A stretch of DNA of 64,000 nt from Loktanella sp. Alg231-35 (GCF_900143545.1 NZ_FREV01000004.1:434001-498000); one strand, 5' to 3'. Shown: positions 34,900-43,636, counted from the first letter of the stretch. Notes: a model not told the origin generated them from the sequence alone. Numbers and translations are program-made.

Positions 34900-37800
34900 T
34901 GCATCTGCTTGCCGCCACACCCGGAGCAATCTCCGACGGAACAGAGCCGGTCGATCTGGGCCAGACCCCCGCTGAGGTGGTGATCATCTCTGCCGCTGAC
35001 ACGGAACTTGCGGCCCTATCGGACGCACGTGCCGAAATGGCGGACCCACCCGGTTTGCGGCTGGCCAATATGATGCACTTGACCCACCCGATGTCAGTTG
35101 ATCTGCATCTGGACGACTGCGCCACAAAATCGCGGCTGGTGATCGCGCGCATCCTTGGCGGGGCCGGATACTGGAAATACGGGCTCACCCAATATGCCGC
35201 GCGTTTGCGCGAGGCCGGTATCCCATTTGCTGCCCTGCCCGGCGACGACAAACCCGATCAGGAATTGCGCGAACTTTCCACCGTCGACGGAAGAGACTAT
35301 GACACGCTCTGGTCCTACCTCGTCGAAGGTGGTCCGCAAAACAGCACCAACCTACTGGCCTACGCCAAGGCAATGCTGGACGGCGGCGAAAAACCCGCAG
35401 CACCAGCACCTTTGCTGCGCGCCGGTGTCTACTGGCCTGGCGAAGGTGTCGCTGATTTGCATGCTGCACAGGCTAACTGGACTAACGGCGCACCCATTGT
35501 GCCGATCATCTTCTACCGCGCGCTTGTGCAAGGCGGCGGCCTGAACCCCATCAACCGGATGACCCGCAGCCTGTCACGTGCTGGGCTCAACCCCCTGCCT
35601 ATCTTCGTGGCCAGTCTTAAGGATCCCATCAGCACCGCCACACTCCATCAGATTTTTGCTGAGGCCCCTCCCGAGGTCATCCTCAACTGCACCGCCTTCG
35701 CCGTCGGCAGCCCGCATGACGGTGATGACAGCCCGCAAAACCCGCTGCTGGCCAATGATGCCCCCATCTTTCAGGTCATCCTTTCCGGCGCATCAGAGAC
35801 CTCATGGGCCGAAGGTCTGCACGGCCTGACCGCCCGCGACATTGCGATGAACGTAGCCCTGCCAGAGGTGGACGGGCGGATCTTGTCCCGCGCCATCAGC
35901 TTCAAAGGCGAAGCCTTCTTTGACGAGGCCACCGAATGCCCCATCGCCACCTATCAGGCGCGCGGCGACCGGGTGGACTTTGTCACGCAACTTACCAAAG
36001 GCTGGACGGACCTGCGGCGCACGCCAGCAGAGATCAAAAAAACCGCGCTGATCCTCGCAAACTATCCCAACAAAGACGGCAGGCTTGCCAATGGCGTCGG
36101 CCTCGACACACCTGCGGCCACCGTCCATGTCCTGAACTTGCTCAAGGCGGAAGGGCATGACGTCACGCCGCCCGCAGATATTGCTGCACTTATGGCGCAA
36201 ATCATGGCCGGGCCAACCAATTGGCTGACAGACAGGGCGGAAAAAGAGGGCGGGGAATTCCTGCCTCTGGACATCTATAGGCAACATTTCGACACCTTGC
36301 CCTGGGACACCAAAGACCAGATCACTGATCGTTGGGGCAGCGCGGAAGATGACCCCTTCTTTTGTTCTAAAATATCTCCGCCGGAGGCTCCGACAAAAGC
36401 CGCGCAAACCGGTTTCGCCCTTAGCATCCACCGGTTTGGCAACGCCGTTGTTGGGCTGCAACCTGCCCGCGGCTACAACATCGACCCGACCGACACCTAC
36501 CATTCGCCCGATCTGGTTCCGCCGCACAACTATCTGGCGTTCTATTTCTGGCTTCGGCATCACTGGGGCGCGGATGCGATTGTCCATATGGGTAAACACG
36601 GCAACCTCGAGTGGTTACCGGGCAAGGCCGTCGCGCTGTCCGAAACCTGCTGGCCCGAGGCCGTATTCGGCACCACACCACACATCTATCCTTTCATCGT
36701 CAATGATCCAGGCGAAGGTACACAGGCCAAACGACGAACATCTGCCGTCATCATCGACCATCTTACACCGCCTCTGACACGTGCCGAAAGCTATGGGCCT
36801 TTGCGCGATCTCGAAGCGCTGGTCGACGAATACTATGAAGCCGCAGGCGTCGATCCCCGCCGCATTGATCACCTGCGCCGCGAAATCCTGTCACTTTCAG
36901 ACGTCACTGGGCTCGCCAAAGACGCCGGCTTTACTGGGAATCAGGACGGCGATCTGGGCAAACTAGACGCCTACCTTTGCGAACTCAAAGAGGCCCAAAT
37001 TCGCGATGGGCTACATGTCTTCGGCCAATCTCCCGAAGGGCCGCAAGAACGCGATCTGGCCATTGCACTCGCTCGGGTGCCACGTGGCGATGGGACGGGC
37101 AAGAACGCCTCTTTGTTGCGGGCATTGGCGCAGGATTTTGGACTGACGATCGACCCGCTTGATTGCGATCTGGCGGCACCAGCCGCCGAGAAACCCAACG
37201 CCCTTGCAGGCCCCGACACATGGCGAAGCAACGGCGACACCGTTGAACGGTTAGAGCTCTTATCCCAAAAGCTGCTCAGCGGTGAAGAGCACCCGGCAGG
37301 GCCGATGAGCGCGGCCGTTCTCGCCGAAATCAATACGGTTATCCTACCAACTGTTCAGGCCTGCGGCCCGGAGGAAAGTGCCGCCCTTCTCACCGCGCTC
37401 TTAGGAAAATTCATCCCCCCCGGCCCATCCGGTGCGCCTACACGTGGACGGTTGGATGTGTTACCGACCGGGCGCAATTTCTATTCCGTCGATAGCCGTG
37501 CCGTACCCACCCCAACCGCGTGGGCATTGGGTTGGAAATCCGCCAATCTTCTGATTGAAAAGCACCTCCAAGACCACGGCGACTGGCCGCGCTCCATGCT
37601 GGTCACCGCGTGGGGCACAGCCAATATGCGCACAGGCGGCGACGACATTGCACAGGCGCTCGCGCTCATGGGTGTCAAACCCACTTGGGACAGCGCCAAC
37701 CGCCGTGTGACCGGGTTCGAGGTTCTGCCGCAGTCCGTTTTGGGCCGCCCCCGTGTCGATGTTACTCTGCGCATCTCTGGCTTCTTTCGCGACGCCTTCC

Positions 37801-38597
37801 CGCAACTCATCGCTCTGGTCGACAGTGCGGCACGCGCTGTTCAAGACCGCGACGAACCTGCCGACCTCAACCCCGCTGCGGCGCGTACAAAAAACGGCGA
37901 AGACCAAACCCGCGTCTTTGGTTCAAAGCCGGGCGCGTACGGGGCTGGCCTGCAAGCGCTGATCGACGAACGCGTCTGGGCCGAGAAATCAGATTTTGCC
38001 GAGGCCTATCTGGAATGGGGCAGCTATGCTTACGGGAAAGGCGCAGAGGGCCGCAAGGCGCGCCACGCCTTTGAAGAACGGCTGAGCCAGACGGAAGCAG
38101 TCGTCCAGAACCAAGACAACCGCGAACACGATATTCTCGACAGCGACGACTACTACCAATTCGAAGGCGGCGCCGCAGCAGCGATCAATACCCTGCAGGG
38201 GCAAGACAGACCCATCTATCACAACGACCATTCCCGCCCTGAGCGACCTGTCATCCGCACGCTGGACGATGAAATTGGACGGGTGGTGCGCAGCCGCGTC
38301 GTGAACCCCAAATGGATCGATGGTGTCAAACGCCACGGCTACAAAGGTGCATTCGAAATCGCGGCGACGGTTGACTACCTCTTTGCCTTTGCGGCAACGA
38401 CGGGTGCCGTGCGCAACCACCATTTCGATCTGGTGGAAGAGGCTTTCATCAAAGACGATGACACCCGCGATTTCATTGCTGACGCCAACGCACCAGCCCT
38501 GAAAGAAATCGCCCAACGCCTGCAAGAGGCCATTGACCGCAACCTCTGGCAACCCAAATCAAATTCCGCACGTGCCCGCATCGCAGGGTTACTGTAG
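34899..38597 (+). CDS. cobN: Cobaltochelatase large subunit CobN, with an in-frame repeat insertion
   Basis: 1232-residue large subunit of the ATP-dependent cobaltochelatase CobNST, which inserts Co(II) into hydrogenobyrinic acid a,c-diamide. Family motifs include RLANGVGLDTPAATVHVLNLL, HRFGNAVVGLQPARGYNID, HSPDLVPPHNYLAFY, WLRHHWGADAIVHMGKHGNLEWLPGK and NPKWIDGVKRHGYKGAFE. Between DPFF and the FALSIHRFGN strand are about 15 extra residues (CSKISPPEAPTKAAQ) encoded by a copy of an intergenic repeat (36356-36392). The ATG at 34899 overlaps the GNAT stop by 1 nt. cobS and cobT are not in the window. Confidence 0.95.
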   Translation: MHLLAATPGAISDGTEPVDLGQTPAEVVIISAADTELAALSDARAEMADPPGLRLANMMHLTHPMSVDLHLDDCATKSRLVIARILGGAGYWKYGLTQYAARLREAGIPFAALPGDDKPDQELRELSTVDGRDYDTLWSYLVEGGPQNSTNLLAYAKAMLDGGEKPAAPAPLLRAGVYWPGEGVADLHAAQANWTNGAPIVPIIFYRALVQGGGLNPINRMTRSLSRAGLNPLPIFVASLKDPISTATLHQIFAEAPPEVILNCTAFAVGSPHDGDDSPQNPLLANDAPIFQVILSGASETSWAEGLHGLTARDIAMNVALPEVDGRILSRAISFKGEAFFDEATECPIATYQARGDRVDFVTQLTKGWTDLRRTPAEIKKTALILANYPNKDGRLANGVGLDTPAATVHVLNLLKAEGHDVTPPADIAALMAQIMAGPTNWLTDRAEKEGGEFLPLDIYRQHFDTLPWDTKDQITDRWGSAEDDPFFCSKISPPEAPTKAAQTGFALSIHRFGNAVVGLQPARGYNIDPTDTYHSPDLVPPHNYLAFYFWLRHHWGADAIVHMGKHGNLEWLPGKAVALSETCWPEAVFGTTPHIYPFIVNDPGEGTQAKRRTSAVIIDHLTPPLTRAESYGPLRDLEALVDEYYEAAGVDPRRIDHLRREILSLSDVTGLAKDAGFTGNQDGDLGKLDAYLCELKEAQIRDGLHVFGQSPEGPQERDLAIALARVPRGDGTGKNASLLRALAQDFGLTIDPLDCDLAAPAAEKPNALAGPDTWRSNGDTVERLELLSQKLLSGEEHPAGPMSAAVLAEINTVILPTVQACGPEESAALLTALLGKFIPPGPSGAPTRGRLDVLPTGRNFYSVDSRAVPTPTAWALGWKSANLLIEKHLQDHGDWPRSMLVTAWGTANMRTGGDDIAQALALMGVKPTWDSANRRVTGFEVLPQSVLGRPRVDVTLRISGFFRDAFPQLIALVDSAARAVQDRDEPADLNPAAARTKNGEDQTRVFGSKPGAYGAGLQALIDERVWAEKSDFAEAYLEWGSYAYGKGAEGRKARHAFEERLSQTEAVVQNQDNREHDILDSDDYYQFEGGAAAAINTLQGQDRPIYHNDHSRPERPVIRTLDDEIGRVVRSRVVNPKWIDGVKRHGYKGAFEIAATVDYLFAFAATTGAVRNHHFDLVEEAFIKDDDTRDFIADANAPALKEIAQRLQEAIDRNLWQPKSNSARARIAGLL
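36356..36392 (+). repeat. Dispersed palindromic repeat inserted in frame in cobN
   Basis: The first 23 nt (36356-36378) match 3968-3990, an intergenic site behind the aldehyde dehydrogenase, at 22 of 23 positions. The following CCGCCGGAGGCTCCG at about 36379-36392 gives a GC-rich imperfect hairpin as at the intergenic copy. The repeat is read in the cobN frame without a stop. The extra residues fall just before the conserved HRFGN region, most likely in a surface loop. Confidence 0.75.
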
Positions 38598-38615
38598 GGT
38601 GGGTGCAACCCACGC
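38594..38615. repeat. GGTGGGT palindromic repeat, copy 2
   Basis: GTAGGGTGGGT-GCA-ACCCACGC: stem GTGGGT/ACCCAC at 38599-38604 and 38608-38613. The TAG at 38595-38597 is the cobN stop codon, as in copy 1 at 8757-8783 where the TAG ends the upstream gene. It lies in the 34-nt gap between cobN and cobO, so it is transcribed within the operon. Confidence 0.6.
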
Positions 38616-38631
38616 ATCGAAAGGGAAAGAC

Positions 38632-39267
38632 ATGACCGAAGACGCGACACCAAACGCCCCGGCCGGGGGCGATGATCGCCACGCCATGAAGATGGCCAAG
38701 AAAAAGGCCGCCCGCGACAAGATCATGGCGACCAAGACCGACCAGAAAGGATTGGTCATCGTCCATACCGGCAAAGGCAAAGGTAAATCCTCTGCCGCTT
38801 TCGGGATGATTTTCCGCTGCATCGCCCATGACATGAAATGCGCCGTCGTCCAGTTCATCAAAGGCGGCATGTCGACAGGCGAACGCGATCTGATCCTTGC
38901 CAAATTCAACGACACCTGCGCGTTTCACACTATGGGCGAAGGGTTTACTTGGGAAACTCAGGACAAATCCCGCGACACCGAAATGGCGCAGGCCGCATGG
39001 GCCAAGGCCAAGGAACTCATCCTCGATGAAACCAACCACATGGTCTTGCTCGATGAAATCAACATCGCGATCCGCTATGACTATGTCAGCGCCGCCGAAG
39101 TGGTGGCCTTCTTGCGTGACCACAAACCTGCAATGACCCATGTGGTCCTGACCGGGCGCAATGCCCATGAGGACCTGATCGAACTGGCCGATCTGGTGAC
39201 AGAAATGGAATTGGTCAAGCACCCGTTCCGTTCTGGAATCAAGGCGCAAATCGGGGTCGAATACTAA
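38632..39267 (+). CDS. cobO: Corrinoid (cob(I)yrinic acid a,c-diamide) adenosyltransferase
   Basis: ATP:corrinoid adenosyltransferase of the CobA/CobO/BtuR type, 211 residues. The P-loop is HTGKGKGKSSAAFG, followed by VVQFIKGGMSTGER and LVLLDEINIAIRYDY-type Walker B (VLLDEINIAI), then HVVLTGRNAHEDLI. It attaches the upper 5'-deoxyadenosyl ligand. The ATG at 38632 has GAAAGGGAAAGA directly before it; the open frame extends back into cobN without a site. Confidence 0.95.
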   Translation: MTEDATPNAPAGGDDRHAMKMAKKKAARDKIMATKTDQKGLVIVHTGKGKGKSSAAFGMIFRCIAHDMKCAVVQFIKGGMSTGERDLILAKFNDTCAFHTMGEGFTWETQDKSRDTEMAQAAWAKAKELILDETNHMVLLDEINIAIRYDYVSAAEVVAFLRDHKPAMTHVVLTGRNAHEDLIELADLVTEMELVKHPFRSGIKAQIGVEY

Positions 39268-39280
39268 GCGAGGGTCCAGG

Positions 39281-39940
39281 GTGTTGACGCTGAACACAGC
39301 AGATCAGATCGCCGCCGGCGTGCAGCGGGCAGTCTATCTGCATCCGCATGACAGCACCAAACTGGTCAAAGTCCTCAAGCAATCCCACGACATGCCCACC
39401 CGCCGCAACTTCAACGGGGTGATGGACCGGCTGGCCCCCAGCACGCGCCTGCGGCAGGTGCGCAAGGAATATCAGGAATATCTGCGGGTGATGCTGCAAC
39501 ATCCCGAACCGGATTTTCACGCCCCGTTTTCACATATGCTGGGGTTTGCGACGACGAACCTTGGGCTTGGCTGCATTACAGAACGTGTCAGCGAACCGGA
39601 TGGCAGTTTGGGCGAGACCATTGGCAAGAAAGCCAAATCAGGCGCATTGACAGACGATGACATTGGCCTGCTGAACGACACTATCAGCCGGATTTACCGC
39701 TACAACCTCCGCGCCAGCGATATGAACGCCAAGAACTTCGTCATTGGGCACCGTGACAACGGCAGCGGCCCTGGTCCACGCGAATGTGTGCTGGTGGATG
39801 GCTTTGGCGATATCCATGCGATCCCCGTGCGATCAATGGCAGATTGGTCTAACCGCATGGGGTTGGATGGCAGTTGCGCAAAGCTTGCCCGTAAGACCAA
39901 ACTGCACTGGGATAACAAAGCCCGCCAATTCAGCCGTTGA
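39281..39940 (+). CDS. YrbL-like protein kinase-fold protein in the B12 operon
   Basis: 219 residues resembling the YrbL (PhoP-regulated) family, which has a small protein-kinase-like fold. Seen are AVYLHPHDSTKLVKVLK (Lys strand and start of the N lobe), RASDMNAKNFVIG (equivalent of the catalytic loop, with Asp and Asn) and CVLVDGFGDIHAIP (DFG-like DGFGD). Start is GTG at 39281, 14 nt after cobO, with TTG three bases on as an alternative. The neighbours are all cobalamin genes, yet no kinase step is missing from that pathway as I know it, so the substrate is open. Confidence 0.75.
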   Translation: MLTLNTADQIAAGVQRAVYLHPHDSTKLVKVLKQSHDMPTRRNFNGVMDRLAPSTRLRQVRKEYQEYLRVMLQHPEPDFHAPFSHMLGFATTNLGLGCITERVSEPDGSLGETIGKKAKSGALTDDDIGLLNDTISRIYRYNLRASDMNAKNFVIGHRDNGSGPGPRECVLVDGFGDIHAIPVRSMADWSNRMGLDGSCAKLARKTKLHWDNKARQFSR

Positions 39941-39956
39941 GAGAAGGAAACACATC

Positions 39957-40301
39957 ATGCCCAAACACCGTGTCCTCACTGAATTTGGCATGGGCACCAG
40001 CCTGCGCCGCCAGGACTATACCCAAGCAGCCCGGCGTGGCCTGCAAGACGCGCTCTGGCATAACTCGATCAATATGGCCGAACTATTTGGCTTTCCCAAA
40101 GAGGCCATGCTGATCGATGTCGAGGTCGGCGTGCAAGCCCCTGATCAGGTTGATACCGCCGCGCTGATGGAAGTCTTCCCATATGGTCAACCCACGATCC
40201 ATGTCACACAAGGCGGGCTTGATATTCCACGCCCCGATGGCAACCCCACAGTCATCGCCAACGTGGCGATCAACGTGTCGTTTCAGATGGAGCGGGCATG
40301 A
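39957..40301 (+). CDS. Lin0512 family protein, first paralog
   Basis: 114 residues. The start HRVLTEFGMGTSLRRQDYTQAA and the middle IDVEVGVQAPDQVD match the Lin0512 family of unknown function, a small alpha/beta fold that assembles as oligomers in some structures (memory, unverified). AGAAGGAAA sits before the ATG at 39957. It overlaps the second Lin0512 gene by 4 nt. Both paralogs keep the EFGMG / EMGMG motif near the N terminus. Confidence 0.8.
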   Translation: MPKHRVLTEFGMGTSLRRQDYTQAARRGLQDALWHNSINMAELFGFPKEAMLIDVEVGVQAPDQVDTAALMEVFPYGQPTIHVTQGGLDIPRPDGNPTVIANVAINVSFQMERA

Positions 40302-40660
40302 TAGAACAACGGGTCATCATCGAAATGGGCATGGGCAATGACCTGCACGGGATGGATTATCAAAAGGCCGCGCAGCGGGCGATTGAAGACGCCATTCGCC
40401 ATTCGACCCTGCCGATCTTTGAAAGCATTGATCTGCCGCATACGGACATGCGGGTACAAGTCACCGTCGCCGTGCAAGAGCCCTCCAAGATCGACGCAGA
40501 GGCCCTTACTGCCGGGCTGCCGCGTGGCCGGGCCACTGTCACAGCGACCAAGGGCGGGTTGAATATTCACAACCCCGAAACCGGTGACACCGCCGTTGTT
40601 GCCACCGCCGCTGTAGAAGCCTTCCTGCCGTCGCAATCCGGCAAATGGGCGCAAATCTGA
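40298..40660 (+). CDS. Lin0512 family protein, second paralog
   Basis: 120 residues, clearly homologous to its neighbour: IIEMGMGNDLHGMDYQKAAQ, VQVTVAVQEPSKIDAEAL, ATVTATKGGLNI. Paralogs in tandem with a 4-nt overlap suggest a hetero-oligomer. The stop is immediately followed by the bluB start (0 nt), so it is firmly inside the B12 operon. Function unknown. Confidence 0.8.
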   Translation: MIEQRVIIEMGMGNDLHGMDYQKAAQRAIEDAIRHSTLPIFESIDLPHTDMRVQVTVAVQEPSKIDAEALTAGLPRGRATVTATKGGLNIHNPETGDTAVVATAAVEAFLPSQSGKWAQI

Positions 40661-41284
40661 ATGAAGCTGACACAGGCCCACCGCGATGCTCTGACTGATA
40701 TCTTGCGTTGGCGGCGGGATGTGCGGCATTTCTTGCCCGATCCGGTGCCGCAGGATGCGCTTGATCGGTTGCGCGCAGCGATGGACCTTGCGCCATCCGT
40801 GGGCAATGCGCGTCCTTGGCGTGTGCTGCAAGTGCAGTCACCAGAATTGCGCCAGGCTGTCATTGCTAATTTTGAGATCGCCAATGAACAAGCTGGCGCG
40901 ATCTATGACGATACCAAACGCGCGCGCTACAACGCGCTGAAACTCGCGGGTCTGCGCGAGGCTCCGGTGCATCTGGCGGTCTTTACAGAACGCGCACCCA
41001 AAGCCGGTCACGGACTGGGCCGGCAAACCATGCCCGAAATGCTGGACTATTCCACCGTCGCCGCAATCCACACGCTTTGGCTGGCGGCACGGGCTGAAAA
41101 CCTTGGTGTCGGCTGGGTATCAATCCTTGATCCGGCAGGCATCGCGAAGGTGCTGGCTGTGCCTACAGGTTGGACGCTGACGGGTTATCTGTGTCTGGGC
41201 AGGGCGGCGACGGATGATGATACACCGCTTCTGCATCGCAAAGACTGGCAGGAGAACAGCCAGACACATTGGAAAGTGGTCTGA
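40661..41284 (+). CDS. bluB: 5,6-dimethylbenzimidazole synthase
   Basis: BluB cannibalises FMNH2 with oxygen to make the lower ligand base of cobalamin. 207 residues with the nitroreductase-like fold: WRRDVRHFLPDPV, LAPSVGNARPWRVL, GRQTMPEMLDYSTVAAIHTLWLAARAENLGVGWVSIL. Family-typical length. It is the last gene of the cobW-to-bluB operon and is followed by a hairpin before the convergent TPP enzyme. Its oxygen need supports an aerobic lifestyle. Confidence 0.95.
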   Translation: MKLTQAHRDALTDILRWRRDVRHFLPDPVPQDALDRLRAAMDLAPSVGNARPWRVLQVQSPELRQAVIANFEIANEQAGAIYDDTKRARYNALKLAGLREAPVHLAVFTERAPKAGHGLGRQTMPEMLDYSTVAAIHTLWLAARAENLGVGWVSILDPAGIAKVLAVPTGWTLTGYLCLGRAATDDDTPLLHRKDWQENSQTHWKVV

Positions 41285-41294
41285 TCCCAGCGCG

Positions 41295-41311
41295 AGGCTT
41301 TTCAAAAGTCT
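41295..41311. terminator. Hairpin between convergent bluB and TPP-enzyme genes
   Basis: AGGCTTTT-C-AAAAGTCT pairs over 8 bp with one GU, and flanking CCCAG and CTGGG can extend the stem. It lies 10 nt after the bluB stop in the 52-nt gap between convergent genes, and the T/A-rich core suits a bidirectional terminator. Confidence 0.55.
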
Positions 41312-41336
41312 GGGCCAATCCCTTCAAAAGAACTTG

Positions 41337-42989
41337 CTAGCACTCGGTTCCTGCCTCGCGCACCGCCGATAGGGTCGCACCCGTGCTCAACGCTTCTTCG
41401 TCGACCTTGCATTCAATAATCGCGATTGTCCCTGCCGCCTTGGCGCGTGCAAAGGCCGCAGGAAAATCCTCGGACTTTTCGACGACCTCACCGTGCCCGC
41501 CATACGCCTGCGCAAGCGCCGCGAAATCAGGGTTAGCGAGCGCAGTGCCGGAAACACGCCCCGGATAAGTCTTTTCCTGATGCATGCGAATGGTGCCATA
41601 GCGCCCGTTGTTCATCACAATGGCAATCGGCGCGGCCCCGTGTTGTACCGCTGTTGACATCTCATTGCAGCTCATCTGAAAGCATCCATCACCGGCAAGA
41701 CAAACGACCGTCCGGTCAGGATGGGTCAGCGCGGCGGCAATGGCGGCTGGAAAGCCATAGCCCATTGACCCAGAGGTCGGGGCCAATTGCGTGCCATGCT
41801 GTTTGTAAACAAAGTAGCGATGCAACCAGGCAGCATAGTTGCCTGCCCCATTGGTCAAAATGGCATCATCCGGCAGATTGTCAGAAAGCCACTTGATCAC
41901 CTGTTCCTGCTTAAGCGCGCCAGGGCTTTCCTGCGGCGCGATCCAGCTTTCATAGTCTGCACGGGCGGCCGCGGTCCAGCTTTCCCAGGCGCCGGCATGT
42001 TCCGCCTGCGAAAGGGCACGCAATGCCATGGGTGCCGTCGCGACGATCCCTACGTCGGGGGTATAGACCCGCCCCAATTCATCCGCATCTGCATGGACAT
42101 GCACGATCTTCTTACGCGAGGCCGCCGGATCAACCAGTGTGTAGCCTTGGGTCTCGATATCCCCTAAACGGGTACCAAGCAGGATGAGCGCATCAGCGTC
42201 GCGCACCCGCTGCGCCAGCTTGGGGTTGATGCCGACATTCAAATCGCCAGCATAGCAGGCGTGGTGGTTGTCCATGTAATCCTGCCTGCGAAATCCAGCG
42301 ACCACGGGCACCTGCTGGATCTCGGCAAAAGCCTGCAGATCAGCCTGCGCCTGTGCTGACCAATGCGGGCCACCGACAACGACCAAAGGACGTTCGGCCT
42401 CTGCCAAGACATGCATGATTGACTGTACCGCCTGCGGCGAAAGCGCGTCAGGCACTGCTGCGGGCACATGAACGTCGGGTACGTCGGCGGCGGCACTCAG
42501 CATGTTTTCAGGCAAGGCCAGCACCACCGGGCCAGGACGGCCAGACATGGCCACCCGAAAGGCCCGACCGATGTATTCGGGCAGGCGATCTGTGTGGTCA
42601 ACCTGTGCCACCCATTTTGCCAATCCACCAAAGACAGCGCGGTAATCAACTTCTTGAAAGGTCTCACGATCCGTGTGCCGGTTGTCGATCTGTCCCACAA
42701 ACATCACCATCGGTGTGCTGTCCTGCTGGGCGATATGAATGCCAGCACTGGCATTTGTCGCGCCCGGCCCGCGGGTCACAAAGCACACGCCGGGCTTGCC
42801 GGTCATCTTGCCGTAAGCCTCGGCCATCATGGCAGCGCCGCCTTCCTGACGGCAGACGATATTGGGAATGCCGCTATCATAAAGCCCATCAAGAGCGGCC
42901 AGAAAGCTCTCTCCGGGGACAGAGAACACACGTTCCACACCCAGCTTAACCAGTTGATCGCTCAATATCTTTCCGCCGTGCCGGATCAT
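41337..42989 (-). CDS. Thiamine-pyrophosphate-binding enzyme, acetolactate-synthase-like
   Basis: 550 residues with the three domains of the IlvB-like TPP family. The N-terminal domain has the catalytic Glu in NIVCRQEGGAAMMAEAYGK. The C-terminal domain has the TPP/Mg motif GDGCFQMSCNEMSTAVQHG ending in IVMNNGRYGTI. Acetolactate synthase, glyoxylate carboligase and sulfoacetaldehyde- or benzoylformate-type enzymes share this layout; I cannot choose between them. No small regulatory subunit gene is adjacent, which argues against biosynthetic IlvB. Start at 42989 has GGAGG 6 nt upstream. Confidence 0.85.
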   Translation of the reverse strand: MIRHGGKILSDQLVKLGVERVFSVPGESFLAALDGLYDSGIPNIVCRQEGGAAMMAEAYGKMTGKPGVCFVTRGPGATNASAGIHIAQQDSTPMVMFVGQIDNRHTDRETFQEVDYRAVFGGLAKWVAQVDHTDRLPEYIGRAFRVAMSGRPGPVVLALPENMLSAAADVPDVHVPAAVPDALSPQAVQSIMHVLAEAERPLVVVGGPHWSAQAQADLQAFAEIQQVPVVAGFRRQDYMDNHHACYAGDLNVGINPKLAQRVRDADALILLGTRLGDIETQGYTLVDPAASRKKIVHVHADADELGRVYTPDVGIVATAPMALRALSQAEHAGAWESWTAAARADYESWIAPQESPGALKQEQVIKWLSDNLPDDAILTNGAGNYAAWLHRYFVYKQHGTQLAPTSGSMGYGFPAAIAAALTHPDRTVVCLAGDGCFQMSCNEMSTAVQHGAAPIAIVMNNGRYGTIRMHQEKTYPGRVSGTALANPDFAALAQAYGGHGEVVEKSEDFPAAFARAKAAGTIAIIECKVDEEALSTGATLSAVREAGTEC

Positions 42990-43105
42990 ATGTGCCTCCG
43001 CAGTTTTGCGCAGCATGGGTCAGACACAGCGGCTGTGCAACCATTGTGGTTGCGAAAAATCTGTCAGGCGCTACTTCTTTGCCAACCGACAAAAAAGGAG
43101 AGCCC

Positions 43106-43636
43106 ATGACAACGCTACTTGGCATCTCAGGATCGCTACGCAGAGCTTCGACAAACACCAAACTAATCCGTGCCGCGGCGGGAATTTTTGCCGCTGACAC
43201 CTTTGTCGAAGCGGATATCAACCTGCCGCTCTACAATGGTGATCTGGAAGAGGCGGACGGCATCCCCGCAGTCGTGCAAAAGCTGTCTGATCAGATTGCA
43301 GCCGCCGATGCGGTGATCATCGCGACACCTGAGTACAACAAAGCAATTTCGGGCGCATTGAAGAACGCGCTGGACTGGGTCAGCCGCACCAAAGGTAACC
43401 CTTGGGCCGGCAAACCGCTGGCCATCATGTCAGCCGCCGCCGGGCGTGCCGGGGGTGAGCGCGCGCAGTTTTCGCTGCGCCTCGCTATGATGGCATTTCG
43501 CCCCGATATCGTGCAGGGCCCCGAAGTTCTGGTGGCGAACTCCGGGCAGGAGTTTGATGAGGATGATCGGCTCAAGGGAGAGAAGTACAACAAGCAGCTG
43601 GGCGAGCTGATGGACGCTCTGAAAGCCCGGATTTGA
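43106..43636 (+). CDS. NAD(P)H-dependent FMN reductase
   Basis: Flavodoxin-like reductase of 176 residues. Motifs are LLGISGSLRRASTNTKLI (FMN phosphate loop), VIIATPEYNKAISGALKNALDWVSR and MSAAAGRAGGERAQ. AAAGGAG is 6 nt before the ATG at 43106. Divergent to the TPP enzyme across 116 nt. It may act on quinones, azo compounds or flavins; the sequence does not tell which. Confidence 0.88.
   Translation: MTTLLGISGSLRRASTNTKLIRAAAGIFAADTFVEADINLPLYNGDLEEADGIPAVVQKLSDQIAAADAVIIATPEYNKAISGALKNALDWVSRTKGNPWAGKPLAIMSAAAGRAGGERAQFSLRLAMMAFRPDIVQGPEVLVANSGQEFDEDDRLKGEKYNKQLGELMDALKARI

Noticed and set aside
41337-42989. TPP enzyme as acetolactate synthase large subunit IlvB
   Set aside because: No ilvN or ilvC nearby and the sequence fits several decarboxylase/carboligase subfamilies equally well, so no gene symbol is given.
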